A stretch of DNA of 54,022 nucleotides from positions 1-54,022 of the forward strand of contig PALN01000027.1 in the NCBI GenBank assembly GCA_002706405.1, read 5' to 3'. Below the pieces are notes generated by a model. The model was not told the DNA's origin, did not search any database, and worked only from the letters and a program-made list of their open reading frames with translations. Origin of the DNA: Rhodospirillaceae bacterium (GTDB taxonomy: Bacteria; Pseudomonadota; Alphaproteobacteria; Rhodospirillales; Casp-alpha2). A program made the translations under genes and the position numbers. Position 1 is the first letter of the stretch. The number at the start of each line of letters is the position of its first letter. Shown here piece after piece: positions 26,889 through 35,835 of this stretch.

Positions 26889-27857
26889 ATGGCCGACACT
26901 CCTGAGACGCAAGATGATCGCAAGGCCCAGATCGAGGACGCCAAAACGGGTCTGCCGCTTGACCTGATGACGGCGGTGCCGGGATTGAACCCGCGCGACA
27001 TGTCCGTGTTGATCGTCGGTGGCCTGGGCAAGGGGATAACCCTGAATGCGGGCGTCGATAACGGTGACGGCACGGCGACCCTGCTGGAACACGACCTGAC
27101 CGTTCCCGGCGGCCTGCGCATGCGCTTTCCCCCGGGGGCCAGCGGGCCGCATGCCTTCGCCGTGACGGTGATTTCCAGCGACGGGCATGTGCGCACGGGC
27201 AGCCTGACGGTGGAGCCGGGCCTGGCGGCACTGGAATCGGGGCTGCGTTTTTCCATCGAGGCGCCGGTGGTTCTGGACGACAGCGGACGCGTCGGGTTTC
27301 CCGTCGCGATTTCCTTCGCCCGCGGCATGGGAAAAATGGTCGGTGACATCACCCTGTCGCTGGCCGGCGTGCCGGCGGGGGGGCATCTGACCGGGGGTGT
27401 CCGGGACGGCGATGGCGACAGTCCCTGGCGGATGAAGATGGATGATTTGCGGGATCTCAGCCTGATCGTGCCGGATGGCCAGGGGGCGTTCGACGTGGAG
27501 CTGACCGTTGACGTGCGCGGGCAATCGGGCGGGCGCCTGAAATTGACGCGCCAGGCTCGCGTCGTGCCGCCAGGCGCGTGTGCGCAGGAAATGCCGCCGG
27601 CGGCCGCGCCGCCCACCGGGCCGAAATCGGCCAAAGCCGCCCCCCCGCCGCAGGTGAGCGACTGGCTGACGGGCAATGGGATATTCACCTTTGCCTCGGG
27701 CCATGGCGGCGATTTGTTCGAAGGCGGTTATGGCTGGACGGACCCGGCGGATGCGGCCGACGTCGCGCCGCCGCGTCGTTCCGACGGCAGCGCGGGGGAC
27801 CTGCGCCTGTTGGCAGGCGGGCCGGTCATCGACGGACCGGATCCGATCGTTTGGTAG
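26889..27857 (+). CDS. Hypothetical protein, beta-rich middle with disordered linker
   Basis: 322 aa; start at 26889 with AAGGA 7 nt upstream. No signal peptide. Residues about 25-225 have alternating hydrophobic beta-strand patterns with DGDGDS and DNGDGT loops, perhaps two immunoglobulin-like or DUF-type beta sandwiches. A P/A/K linker (PPAAAPPTGPKSAKAAPPP) is followed by a C-terminal segment that ends GGPVIDGPDPIVW. GC-rich with codon use like its neighbours. I do not recognise the family. Confidence 0.7.
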   Translation: MADTPETQDDRKAQIEDAKTGLPLDLMTAVPGLNPRDMSVLIVGGLGKGITLNAGVDNGDGTATLLEHDLTVPGGLRMRFPPGASGPHAFAVTVISSDGHVRTGSLTVEPGLAALESGLRFSIEAPVVLDDSGRVGFPVAISFARGMGKMVGDITLSLAGVPAGGHLTGGVRDGDGDSPWRMKMDDLRDLSLIVPDGQGAFDVELTVDVRGQSGGRLKLTRQARVVPPGACAQEMPPAAAPPTGPKSAKAAPPPQVSDWLTGNGIFTFASGHGGDLFEGGYGWTDPADAADVAPPRRSDGSAGDLRLLAGGPVIDGPDPIVW

Positions 27858-27865
27858 GGGGAAAG

Positions 27866-28102
27866 TCAGTTGGCGCGCAGGTCGGGTGGGACGTCCAGGT
27901 CTTCGAGGGTGTCCACTTCCAGCATCGCGCGGTAAATCTTGGCGACCAGGGCTTCGTTGATCCCGCCGGTGCGGGCACCGGCTTGAATCATGGCGGGCGA
28001 CGGCTGTATCGGCACGAATTTGACCCCGTGTTCGGCCATTCCTTCCAGTTCGTCCAGCGCCAATTCCAGGTTTGACGACGGTTGCAGCGTCTTGGATCCC
28101 AT
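27866..28102 (-). CDS. Small hypothetical protein
   Basis: 78 aa; RBS AAAGGGACAACT before the ATG at 28102. Mostly helical and acidic (LELALDELEGMAEHGVKFVPIQPSPAMIQAG and LVAKIYRAMLEVDTLEDL), no cysteines, no membrane segment. Convergent with the preceding gene, divergent from the DUF952 gene. Family not recognised. Confidence 0.65.
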   Translation of the reverse strand: MGSKTLQPSSNLELALDELEGMAEHGVKFVPIQPSPAMIQAGARTGGINEALVAKIYRAMLEVDTLEDLDVPPDLRAN

Positions 28103-28315
28103 AGTTGTCCCTTTGGTGCGTCAAGGTTGCTTGTTTTTGAATTCCACACGAATTCGGAATGAAATACGCAATCGCCGTGCCAATCTGCCGCCCCCTGGTC
28201 GTCGGTCACCGACCAAAGGCTTCCCCCGTTGCCCGGTTCCCTCGGGCGCCGATGTGCTCTAATCTCCCGGCCGAACCGCCGCACCGCCCCGCCCAATTTC
28301 ACAATCGAACCCGCC

Positions 28316-28687
28316 ATGAACACCAACGATTCCGCCATTTACCACATGTGTCGCCAGGACGAATGGGCCGCTGCCGAACAGGCCGGCGCCTACGCCGGAT
28401 CATCCCAAGACATTGCCGACGGATTCATCCATTTTTCGACGGCGGCGCAGGTCGTGCAAAGTGCCGCCAAGCACCGGGCCGGTCAGTCGGGGATTGTCCT
28501 TTTGCGTGTCGATCCGAGAAAACTGGGCGATGCCCTGAAATGGGAAGAATCGCGGGGCGGCCAGTTGTTCCCGCATCTATACGGGCCGTTGCCCGTGGCG
28601 GCGGTGATCGCGGTCTACGATTTGCCGCTTGATGCCGCCGGCCGTCACCGCTTTCCAACCGAATTGAACCTGCAGGATGCCTCCTAG
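28316..28687 (+). CDS. DUF952 domain protein
   Basis: 123 aa. YHMCRQDEWAAAEQAGAYAGSSQDIADGFIHFSTAAQV is the DUF952 signature (W...G.Y.G...D...GFIH.S), with LLRVDPRKLGDALKWEESRGGQLFPHLYGPLP downstream. The fold resembles ADP-ribosyltransferase-like/KptA-type pockets, but the function is unknown. Its stop abuts the pyrD start (TAGATG), so the two are co-transcribed; DUF952-pyrD adjacency is common in alphaproteobacteria. Confidence 0.9.
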   Translation: MNTNDSAIYHMCRQDEWAAAEQAGAYAGSSQDIADGFIHFSTAAQVVQSAAKHRAGQSGIVLLRVDPRKLGDALKWEESRGGQLFPHLYGPLPVAAVIAVYDLPLDAAGRHRFPTELNLQDAS

Positions 28688-29749
28688 ATGACCCTCGCCG
28701 AACGAATGATGCCGGCGCTTCGCTGCCTGGACCCGGAAACGGCCCATTCCCTGGCGCTGATGGCGCTGTCCTGGGGGCTGGCACCGCCGGTTGCGGAGAC
28801 GCCGCGCCCGATCCTCAAAACCCGCGTCTGGGGGCTGGGTTTCGTCAATCCCGTGGGCCTGGCCGCCGGGTTCGACAAGGACGGCCGTGTCCCGCGGGCG
28901 GTGCTCGGGCTGGGCTTCGGGTTTACCGAAGTTGGCAGCGTCACCCCCAAACCACAGCCGGGCAATCCCAAGCCGCGCCTGTTCCGCCTGACCGAAGACC
29001 GTGCCGTGATCAACCGCATGGGGTTCAACAACGGCGGTCATGACGCCATGGCGACGCGTTTGGCAAAGTTCCGCGCCGGGCCGATGGGGCAGGGTATCGC
29101 CGGCGTTAATCTGGGCCGCAATAAGGATTCGAGCGACGAAGTGCGGGACTATGTTTTGGGCGTCGAACGCCTGGGCGCCCTGGCGAGCTATCTGGTGGTC
29201 AACGTGTCGTCCCCCAACACGCCGGGGCTGCGCACCCTGCAGGACCGGGGGCCGCTGACGGCGCTGTTGACGGCGGTGAAGGCGGCGCGCGACGGACTGG
29301 CGAACCGGCCGCCGCTGTTGGTCAAGATCGCGCCCGATCTGGCCAGCGCCGATCTGGAGGATATCGCCGCCGTCGCCGCCGACGTGGGCATTGACGGCAT
29401 CATCGCGACCAATACGACGATCACCCGCCCGGCCGGTCTTCGCGATCAGCAGAAGGGGCAGATCGGCGGCCTGTCCGGGGCGCCGTTGAAGACCATGGCC
29501 AAGGACGTGATTTCCGACCTGTACCAGCTTGTCGACCGCGACATCCCGCTGATCGGGGTCGGCGGCATCGCGTCGGGGGCGGACGCCTATGCCCGCATCC
29601 GCGCGGGGGCCTCGCTGGTTCAGGTCTATTCGGCGCTGGTCTTTGAGGGCCCGTATCTGGCGGCGCGTATCACGGCGGAATTGGCCGACCTTCTTGAACG
29701 GGATGGATTCAAATCCGTCGCCGCCGCCGTCGGTGCCGATCACCGCTGA
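28688..29749 (+). CDS. pyrD: Dihydroorotate dehydrogenase (quinone), class 2
   Basis: 353 aa. Oxidises dihydroorotate to orotate in pyrimidine synthesis, passing electrons to membrane quinone. The N-terminal amphipathic helix (TLAERMMPALRCLDPETAHSLAL) is the class 2 membrane-binding extension. FMN and substrate sites: GLAAGFDKDG, GFGFTEVGSVTPKPQPGNPKPRLFRL, NVSSPNTPGLR (catalytic base Ser), VGGIASGADAYARIRAGASLVQVYSALVFEGP. Follows DUF952 without a gap. Confidence 0.97.
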   Translation: MTLAERMMPALRCLDPETAHSLALMALSWGLAPPVAETPRPILKTRVWGLGFVNPVGLAAGFDKDGRVPRAVLGLGFGFTEVGSVTPKPQPGNPKPRLFRLTEDRAVINRMGFNNGGHDAMATRLAKFRAGPMGQGIAGVNLGRNKDSSDEVRDYVLGVERLGALASYLVVNVSSPNTPGLRTLQDRGPLTALLTAVKAARDGLANRPPLLVKIAPDLASADLEDIAAVAADVGIDGIIATNTTITRPAGLRDQQKGQIGGLSGAPLKTMAKDVISDLYQLVDRDIPLIGVGGIASGADAYARIRAGASLVQVYSALVFEGPYLAARITAELADLLERDGFKSVAAAVGADHR

Positions 29750-29755
29750 TCCGCA

Positions 29756-30913
29756 TCAGCCCTTGTTGGCCGCTTCGGCGCGTTCCAGCACCCCCTTCAA
29801 CAGCTTGAAGGCGATGGGCGCCATGGCCACCAGGAAGATTACCCGCACCATGTGGTGGACGGACACGAAGGCCACGTCGATGCCGAGCGACAGGCTGATC
29901 AGGGTCATTTCCGCAAGGCCGCCGGGCGCGAAGGCGAGCCACAGCGTGTTCACCGGCAGGCCGGTGAAATAACTGACGGTCCAGGCCCCGGCATAGGCCG
30001 CCCCCAGCATGAAGGTGGTGATGCCCGCCGCCTGGACCATGGTGCCGAACATTTCACGCAGGGAAATCCCCAGGAAGCGACAGCCGATCGAGGCGCCGAT
30101 CACGACCTGGGCCAGGGCGACGATCTCCTGCGGCGGGCGGGCCTCGGTCAGGCCCGACATGTGGACGATGGCCGACACCAGGGTCGGTCCCAGAAGCTGT
30201 GCCGCGGGAAACCGCAGGCGCCGCGCCACGTAATACCCGACCACGGCACAGGCGACGAGGATCGCCGCGTCCTTGAGCCGAATGTCGGCCATGTTGCCGA
30301 GGGCGCCCATGTTGCCCGGCTGATAGCCCTCGAAGAACTTGAACCAGAAGGGAATGACCAGCACCGTCAGCATGATGCGGACGGAGTGGTTGAGGGAAAT
30401 CTTGCGGTCGTCGGCACCCATGGCCTCGCCCAGCAGCGCCATTTCCCCGAACCCGCCCGGCGAGGCCGAGAAATAGGACGTCGCCGCGTCCCATTTGGCG
30501 ACCCGGACCAGGTAGTAGGACACCATCGCCGTGATGCCCAGCGCATAGACCAGCAGCATGGACAGCGAGGCCACCCATTCCGAGGCATGGCGGATCGCTT
30601 CCGGTGTGAATCCGGCCCCCAGCATCACGCCCAGCACCGGCACCATGTAAAGGCGCAGGCGCTTCGGCCGCACCAGGGGGGCGCCCGACAAGGACGCGAT
30701 CACGGTGAATACCAGGGCCCCGATCATCCAGGGCAGCGGCATATGCAGTTCATGAAACAGAATGCCGCCGGCTCCGCCCAGGCCCAGGGTCAGGAGCATG
30801 CGCAGCGGGCGGGTTTTCGGATTGCCTTCCGTTTCCGGGCCGGGGCCGGTGCTTTCCGGGTCGTTTTCTGTGTCGTCTGGGGCGGGGGTGGCGGCTTTGT
30901 CGTCAGTGGTCAC
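29756..30913 (-). CDS. AbrB-type multi-pass membrane protein
   Basis: 385 aa, about ten predicted TM segments in two homologous halves (AbrB duplication family, once annotated as ammonia monooxygenase regulators). Motif-rich loops: [35 protein letters not shown] in the first half, and [32 protein letters not shown] in the second; these SPGG/APGG..EM repeats are diagnostic. The N-terminus is a disordered P/T/E-rich stretch. Overlaps the NAD kinase stop by 4 bp (ATGA). Function uncertain; probably transport or sensing. Confidence 0.88.
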   Translation of the reverse strand: MTTDDKAATPAPDDTENDPESTGPGPETEGNPKTRPLRMLLTLGLGGAGGILFHELHMPLPWMIGALVFTVIASLSGAPLVRPKRLRLYMVPVLGVMLGAGFTPEAIRHASEWVASLSMLLVYALGITAMVSYYLVRVAKWDAATSYFSASPGGFGEMALLGEAMGADDRKISLNHSVRIMLTVLVIPFWFKFFEGYQPGNMGALGNMADIRLKDAAILVACAVVGYYVARRLRFPAAQLLGPTLVSAIVHMSGLTEARPPQEIVALAQVVIGASIGCRFLGISLREMFGTMVQAAGITTFMLGAAYAGAWTVSYFTGLPVNTLWLAFAPGGLAEMTLISLSLGIDVAFVSVHHMVRVIFLVAMAPIAFKLLKGVLERAEAANKG

Positions 30914-31689
30914 GGTTCGAACTGCTCCTTGAGGATACGTTCCTCCAGGTTATGTTCGGGATCGAACAGGAGATTGAGGCGATGGGACTGGTCCTGATGG
31001 ATTTCCACCCGCCTGACGTCGCGCACTTCGGTGTAGTCGGCGGTCGCGCTGACCGGCCGCAATTCGGGCTGCAGGATTTCGAACGCGATCTCCGCCTTTC
31101 GGGGCAGCAGGGCCCCGCGCCAGCGCCGGGGCCGGAATGCGGAAATGGGGGTCAGCGCCAGAAGATTGGCGCCCATGGGAATGATCGGGCCGTGGGCCGA
31201 CAGGTTATAGGCGGTGGAGCCGGCGGGCGTGGCGACCAGCACGCCGTCGCAGATCATTTCATCCAGGCGGGCGACACCGTCGATGAAGATGCGGATTTTC
31301 GCGGCCATGCGCGCTTCCCGCAGCAATGAGACCTCGTTGATGGCCAGCGCCGTGGTCGTGGCGCCGTTGACGTCCGTGGCGGTCATCTTCAGGGGGCGCA
31401 GGCCCACGGACTGGGCGCGGGCGATGCGCTCCGGCAGGTTCTCTGCCGCGTACTCGTTCATCAGAAAGCCGACCGTGCCCCGGTTCATGCCGTAGATGGG
31501 TGTGCCGCTGCCGATGGCGCCGTGCAGGCTTTCCAGCATGAAACCGTCACCGCCCAAGGCGACGATGACATCGGCGTCTTCGGTCGGGATGTTGCCGTAG
31601 CGATGGGCCAGATGCCTGAGGGCTTCCTGGGCTTCCGGCTGCTTCGCGGCAACGAAGGCAATTTTCGAGACGGGATGGACGTCGGTCAT
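30910..31689 (-). CDS. nadK: NAD kinase
   Basis: 259 aa. Phosphorylates NAD+ to NADP+. The GGDG motif is in [18 protein letters not shown], and the conserved [46 protein letters not shown] are all present. Upstream of the 4-bp-overlapping AbrB-type gene, divergent from a TetR regulator. Length is at the short end of the bacterial family. Confidence 0.96.
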   Translation of the reverse strand: MTDVHPVSKIAFVAAKQPEAQEALRHLAHRYGNIPTEDADVIVALGGDGFMLESLHGAIGSGTPIYGMNRGTVGFLMNEYAAENLPERIARAQSVGLRPLKMTATDVNGATTTALAINEVSLLREARMAAKIRIFIDGVARLDEMICDGVLVATPAGSTAYNLSAHGPIIPMGANLLALTPISAFRPRRWRGALLPRKAEIAFEILQPELRPVSATADYTEVRDVRRVEIHQDQSHRLNLLFDPEHNLEERILKEQFEP

Positions 31690-31715
31690 GGCGGTCTTTG
31701 AAAAATCAGGGAACT

Positions 31716-31750
31716 TTCCGCAACTTAGCCGCTTAAGTGTGGTTGCGGAA
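31716..31750. promoter_or_regulatory. Nested inverted repeat between nadK and TetR gene
   Basis: TTCCGCAAC (31716-31724) and GTTGCGGAA (31742-31750) are perfect 9-bp inverted repeats separated by 17 bp; inside them lies ACTTA/TAAGT (31723-31738). It is in the 89-bp divergent intergenic region, so it is a good candidate TetR-family operator that would also cover the nadK promoter. Confidence 0.5.
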
Positions 31751-31778
31751 GCCTCGCGGTAAATTCATACTTCACGGT

Positions 31779-32387
31779 ATGTCTCGCGCCTATAAACCCG
31801 ACGAAACCCGGCGGCAGATCCTTGATGCCGCCTATGGGGTCATTCACCGCCACGGCTTCCAGGCTGCGGGGCTGACCGACATCCTGGCCCTGACCGGCGT
31901 CACCAAGGGGGCGATGTATCACCACTTCCCCAACAAGATGGCGCTCGGTTACGCCGTGGTGGACGAAAAGGTGAAGGTCTATCTCGAGGATTGGTGGCTC
32001 ACGCCCCTGGATGCCGAGGGCGACGACGATCCGCTCGCCGCCATTGCCCGCACGATCCAGGACAACATGACCGAGCGCGTGCCGGACATTCACCTGCTGG
32101 GCTGCCCGCTCAACAATCTGGCCCAGGAGATGGCCCCCATCGACGGCGGCTTTCGGCAACGGGTGGAGGAACTGTATCGCGCCTGGCGCCGGCGCCTGTC
32201 CCGCGCCCTGACGCGCGGCCAGCATTCGGGCAAGGTCAACGCGAGCGCCGATACGGACGAGGCCGCGACCCTGATCGTCGCCGCCATCCAGGGCGCGTTC
32301 AGCCAGACCAAGTCGGCGCAATCCATGGCGCCGTTCCATGACTGCATGGCCGGACTGAACCGGTATTTGATGGGGCTGAGGGCATAA
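31779..32387 (+). CDS. TetR/AcrR-family transcriptional regulator
   Basis: 202 aa. N-terminal HTH: TRRQILDAAYGVIHRHGFQAAGLTDILALTGVTKGAMYHHFPNKMALGYAVV, a standard TetR DNA-binding domain. The C-terminal ligand domain includes GCPLNNLAQEMAPIDGGFRQRV, as in the TetR_C_6/YcdC-like group. ATG at 31779. Divergent from nadK with a large inverted repeat between them. Ligand unknown. Confidence 0.93.
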   Translation: MSRAYKPDETRRQILDAAYGVIHRHGFQAAGLTDILALTGVTKGAMYHHFPNKMALGYAVVDEKVKVYLEDWWLTPLDAEGDDDPLAAIARTIQDNMTERVPDIHLLGCPLNNLAQEMAPIDGGFRQRVEELYRAWRRRLSRALTRGQHSGKVNASADTDEAATLIVAAIQGAFSQTKSAQSMAPFHDCMAGLNRYLMGLRA

Positions 32388-32487
32388 GAAAAAATATGGC
32401 GCCGGGGGTTGCAGGGCAATTTAGACATGCCTAATTCTTTTGATGTGGCATCAATTTTAGATGCAAATTTAAATTTAGGAGAAAATC

Positions 32488-32577
32488 ATGTCTGGGAAAC
32501 CTGTGCCCAATGGACCAAGTCAAACCGGCAACCCCTCTGGTGGCGGGCGAGGAAACAACCCGCCCAAGGGGAAATAG
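32488..32577 (+). CDS. 29-aa Gly/Pro/Asn-rich small protein
   Basis: ATG at 32488, preceded by a near-ideal TTTAGGAGAAAATC ribosome-binding site (AGGAG, 6-nt spacing). The peptide begins MSGKPVPNGPSQTGNPS and ends GRGNNPPKGK, then TAG. It is very rich in G, P, N, S and K, with no hydrophobic core, so probably unstructured. The 60 bp upstream are AT-rich, unlike the flanks, and a canonical terminator begins 12 bp after the stop. Together these make a self-contained short transcription unit. A longer overlapping frame from 32427 runs through the terminator and is rejected. Role unknown. Confidence 0.7.
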   Translation: MSGKPVPNGPSQTGNPSGGGRGNNPPKGK

Positions 32578-32589
32578 ATCAGCATTGGG

Positions 32590-32621
32590 AAAGGCCGCCG
32601 AACTGGCGGTCTTTCTTTTTT
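32590..32621 (+). terminator. Rho-independent terminator
   Basis: Stem AAAGGCCGCC/GGCGGTCTTT (10 bp including one G-T), loop GAACT, followed by CTTTTTT. It ends the 29-aa small gene transcript. Confidence 0.9.
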
Positions 32622-32702
32622 GGTGCGAAGGCCCAACGAATCGATTTCCGATTATCGTTGCCCACGCCATGTAGGGAGCCAAAGGAAAGTTGGTGCCCTC
32701 CG

Positions 32703-33929
32703 TTATTCCGCCGCCTTGGCCAGGGCCTGTTCCTTGCGGCGGACGCTGCGCAGCCAGAGGGCCGAGAGCAGGATCACCAGGATCACCGGCAGCATGGCGT
32801 AGTTGACCCAGGCCCAGCCGAAGTAGTGATAGACGCTGCCGGCCATCAGTGAGGAAATGGCCAAGCCCGTGAACAGCAGGAAGTCGTTCATGCCTTGCAC
32901 CTTGGCGCGTTCGGCCGGGCTATGGACCTCGGTGATCAGGATCGTTCCGCCGGTAAAGGTGAAGTTCCAGCCGATGCCGAGCAGGATCAGCGCCGTGAGG
33001 AAATGGATGAAGGACACCCCGTTCAAAGCGACAAGGACGGAACTGAGGAGAATGGCCGCGCCCGTGGCGATGATGCGCACGACGCCGAACCGGCGAATCA
33101 GATGGCCGGTCAGGAACCCGGGGAGGAACATGCCGACCACATGCCATTGGATCACCAGTTTGATGTTCTCGTGGCTAAAGACGACGGTCTTGAGCGTGCC
33201 CATGGTCACCGGCGTGACGACCATCAGGAAGTTCATCACCACATAGCCGAACAGGGCCGCGATCAGGGCGACGATGAAGGTCGGCGACTTCATGATTGTC
33301 CACAGCGGCCGGCCCGTATCGGCGTATTCCTGCTTCGTCAGCCGGGGGATTTGCGCGAACAGGATGATGACGCCGGACAGAGCCGTGAATACGGCCAGCA
33401 TCCAAAACGCGCCCTGGAACGGCACGTCCGTTATCCAATGCTTGGCGTAAAGAGCCGTTTCGGGACCCATGAAGGCGCCGATGACGCTCATCGCGATGAC
33501 GATGGAAACGTTCCGTTCCTTCAGATGATCCGGCGAAACCTCGGCCGCGGCAAAGCGGTATTGCTGGGCGAAGCCCGTGTAGACGCCGGCGATCAGCAGG
33601 CCGACGTTGAACAGAAGGAAGCTGTCCAGGGCGATGGCCTGGGCGGCGATCACGGCGCCGATCGTGCCGACCGCCGAGCCGAAGGCAAAGCCCCAGCGCC
33701 GTCCCCAGACCCGCATCAGGAACGCGGCCGGCAGGGTGCCGACCGAGGTGCCGATCAGCATCATGGTGATGGGGGCGGTGGCAAGGGACAGGTTCTCGCC
33801 CAACATGGAAATCGCGACCAGTGTGGCGGCGAAGAACGTCAGGGTGCGGCCGCAGAAAAACAGCGCTTGGCAGATTGCGAGAACGAATAGGTTTTTCGTG
33901 CTGTGGCGGGCGTGGTCGGGCGTGGTCAT
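32703..33929 (-). CDS. MFS transporter
   Basis: 408 aa from the ATG at 33929; a GTG at 33962 would add 11 residues. Twelve predicted TM segments. The first half carries LMRVWGRRWGFAFGSAVG, the conserved loop between helices 2 and 3. The cargo is not identifiable. It lies 41 bp downstream of the TauD-type dioxygenase on the same strand, so it may bring in that enzyme's substrate or export a product. The divergent IclR gene probably regulates both. Confidence 0.9.
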   Translation of the reverse strand: MTTPDHARHSTKNLFVLAICQALFFCGRTLTFFAATLVAISMLGENLSLATAPITMMLIGTSVGTLPAAFLMRVWGRRWGFAFGSAVGTIGAVIAAQAIALDSFLLFNVGLLIAGVYTGFAQQYRFAAAEVSPDHLKERNVSIVIAMSVIGAFMGPETALYAKHWITDVPFQGAFWMLAVFTALSGVIILFAQIPRLTKQEYADTGRPLWTIMKSPTFIVALIAALFGYVVMNFLMVVTPVTMGTLKTVVFSHENIKLVIQWHVVGMFLPGFLTGHLIRRFGVVRIIATGAAILLSSVLVALNGVSFIHFLTALILLGIGWNFTFTGGTILITEVHSPAERAKVQGMNDFLLFTGLAISSLMAGSVYHYFGWAWVNYAMLPVILVILLSALWLRSVRRKEQALAKAAE

Positions 33930-33970
33930 CGAACAGCTATAGGCAAACCGGTCGGCCCGCACAAGCGCGC

Positions 33971-34846
33971 CTATACCGGCCGTTCACCGATCACCGTCGT
34001 GCGTTCCATGTAGCGGTCGGCGGAATAATCCGACACGGCGTAATGCATCAGCGTGCGGTTGTCCCAGACCAGAAGGTCGTGGGGCTGCCAGGCATGGCGG
34101 TAGAGGAATTCCGGCTGCGTCGCGTGCCTGTACAGGTGATCCAGGATCGGGCGGCTTTCTTCCACCGTGAAGCCTTCGATATGCGAGGTGAAGCCCGGGT
34201 TCACGTAAAGTGACTTGCGCCCCGTGTCCGCATGGGTGCGCACGATGGGGTGGAGGCACTGATTGGCGCCGTCGAAATCCTTGTCGATGACGACGGGCTT
34301 GGCGTATTGCGTCGCCGCCGCGACGGCGAAATCGTGCACGGCGTTGAGGCCCGCGAGCATCGCCTTCATGCCGTCGGACAGGGCGTCGTAGGCAGCCGCC
34401 ATGTCGGCGAAAATGGTGTCGCCGCCGTATGGCGGGATCTGGATGGCATAAAGAACCGAGGCCATGGCCGGGCGGTCGCGGAACGACACGTCCGAATGCC
34501 AATAGGTGCCCGCACCCTTGCGGCCCGTGGGCTGGCCCTTGTCATCGACCTTGTTGGAGACCCGGTAGATCTGCGGGTAATCGGGATGCAGATAGCGCGA
34601 CACCGTGTCCTGCAGGGGCGGCTGGCCTTCGTCATGGAACAGGGGGCCGAAGCGGCGGGAAAAGTCGATGTGTTGCTGCTGGTCGATGGACTGATCGCGG
34701 ATCACCATCAAGCCGCCGGCTTCCTGCCAGGCCTGGCGGATTTCGCCGAACAGATTGTCGCCGTTGCCGCCGGACAGGTCCCGGCCCACGTCGACGCCGG
34801 TGATCTCGACGCCCAGGGTGCCGAGGGGTTTCTTCTGGATGGTCAT
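33971..34846 (-). CDS. TauD/TfdA-family Fe(II)/2-oxoglutarate dioxygenase
   Basis: 291 aa. Metal ligands: HSD in YWHSDVSFRDRPAMASVL (HxD) and the distal His in DLLVWDNRTLMHYAVSDY; the 2-oxoglutarate-binding Arg is in RYMERTTVIGERPV. LGVEITGVDVGRDLSGG is the usual N-terminus. It hydroxylates or cleaves a small organic acid (taurine, 2,4-D-like, or alpha-keto sulfonate); substrate unknown. RBS AAGGGA. Upstream of the MFS transporter; divergent from IclR with an IclR-type palindrome between. Confidence 0.92.
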   Translation of the reverse strand: MTIQKKPLGTLGVEITGVDVGRDLSGGNGDNLFGEIRQAWQEAGGLMVIRDQSIDQQQHIDFSRRFGPLFHDEGQPPLQDTVSRYLHPDYPQIYRVSNKVDDKGQPTGRKGAGTYWHSDVSFRDRPAMASVLYAIQIPPYGGDTIFADMAAAYDALSDGMKAMLAGLNAVHDFAVAAATQYAKPVVIDKDFDGANQCLHPIVRTHADTGRKSLYVNPGFTSHIEGFTVEESRPILDHLYRHATQPEFLYRHAWQPHDLLVWDNRTLMHYAVSDYSADRYMERTTVIGERPV

Positions 34847-34870
34847 GGTTATGTGTTCCCTTGGATGTCT

Positions 34871-34885
34871 CCGCCCTTTGGGCGG
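34871..34885 (-). promoter_or_regulatory. Short hairpin in dioxygenase leader
   Basis: CCGCCC-TTT-GGGCGG perfect stem 25 bp upstream of the dioxygenase ATG; the minus-strand reading gives CCGCCC-AAA-GGGCGG. It could be a leader structure, or a terminator from the plus direction (followed by TATTTT). Confidence 0.4.
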
Positions 34886-34930
34886 TATTTTCCGTTACTT
34901 GAAAAATGATCCAGGCCCGGTTATTTGTAA

Positions 34931-34947
34931 ATGAAACCGCATTTCAT
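34931..34947. promoter_or_regulatory. Candidate IclR operator ATGAAA-CCGCA-TTTCAT
   Basis: Inverted repeat ATGAAA/TTTCAT with 5-bp spacer, loosely like the IclR-type TGGAAATNATTTCCA pattern (TGAAA...TTTCA). It lies in the 178-bp divergent region between the IclR gene and the dioxygenase. Confidence 0.45.
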
Positions 34948-35024
34948 CTGTTGAAATATCCGACTGTCGCGGTGTTCAACTGCCGGGCCGCAAGCCGCCG
35001 CCCGGAACCGAAAAGGAACCACCC

Positions 35025-35813
35025 ATGGGGTCGTACAAGCCGGTGAACGCGGCCCTTCGCGGGTTGGACGTTCTGGCCGCCGTGAACAAGCTGAAGGGCA
35101 AGGCGACCATCGGCGAACTGCACCGGGAAACCAGCCTGGACAAGGCGACCATCGTGCGCATGCTGGAAACCCTCATGCATGCGGGCTTCGTCGTGCGGGA
35201 CGAACATCACACGGCCTATGAGGTGACGGGAAAGACCCTGCTGCTCTGTTCGGGATACGACCGCCACCGCGCCGTTGGGCGGATCGTCGGCCCCATCATC
35301 GCGGCGTTCCGCAACCGTTTCGGTTGGCCGTCGGACGTGGCCATCTTCGACCATGACGCCATGGTGCTGATTGAATCGTCGCGGGATACGGGCTCAATCC
35401 TGGTCAACCGGCTACCGGGCTATCGCGCGCCGATGCTGGGGACCAGCCTGGGTCTGGCCTATCTCGCTTTCGCCAGCGACGACGAACGCGAGGAGGTCCT
35501 CGAGCGTGTCACGGCCATGCCCGCCGTGTGGAACGAGATCGCCCGCGACCGCGAAAAGGCCGAGTGCTACCTTGCCGGCATCCGCGATCAGGGATACGCC
35601 ACCATGCACGATGAATATTCGCGCACGGAATACGGCCGGCGCATTTCCACCATCGGCGTGCCGATCCTGGTCGGCGGGCGCTCCGTCGCCGCCATGAACG
35701 TGCTTTACCTGAAAAGTGCCCTGCCCGTGGACGAGGCGGTCAAGACCATGGTCGACCCCTTGCAGTCCTGCGCCGACGAGATCGCCCGGGCCCTGACGGC
35801 GGCGCCCGCTTAG
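35025..35813 (+). CDS. IclR-family transcriptional regulator
   Basis: 262 aa. N-terminal winged helix (ALRGLDVLAAVNKLKGKATIGELHRETSLDKATIVRMLETLMHAGFVVRD) and a C-terminal GAF-like ligand domain (RAPMLGTSLGLAYLAF, GRRISTIGVPILVGGRSVAAMNVLYLKSALPVDEAV). It probably controls the divergent dioxygenase-MFS genes. RBS AAAAGGAACC. Ligand unknown. Confidence 0.93.
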   Translation: MGSYKPVNAALRGLDVLAAVNKLKGKATIGELHRETSLDKATIVRMLETLMHAGFVVRDEHHTAYEVTGKTLLLCSGYDRHRAVGRIVGPIIAAFRNRFGWPSDVAIFDHDAMVLIESSRDTGSILVNRLPGYRAPMLGTSLGLAYLAFASDDEREEVLERVTAMPAVWNEIARDREKAECYLAGIRDQGYATMHDEYSRTEYGRRISTIGVPILVGGRSVAAMNVLYLKSALPVDEAVKTMVDPLQSCADEIARALTAAPA

Positions 35814-35835
35814 ATCCGACCCCGGCCAACCCGGC

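Noticed and set aside
32409..32852. 147-codon frame overlapping the 29-aa gene
   Set aside because: It reads through a clear Rho-independent terminator, has no RBS, and runs antisense into the MFS transporter gene.
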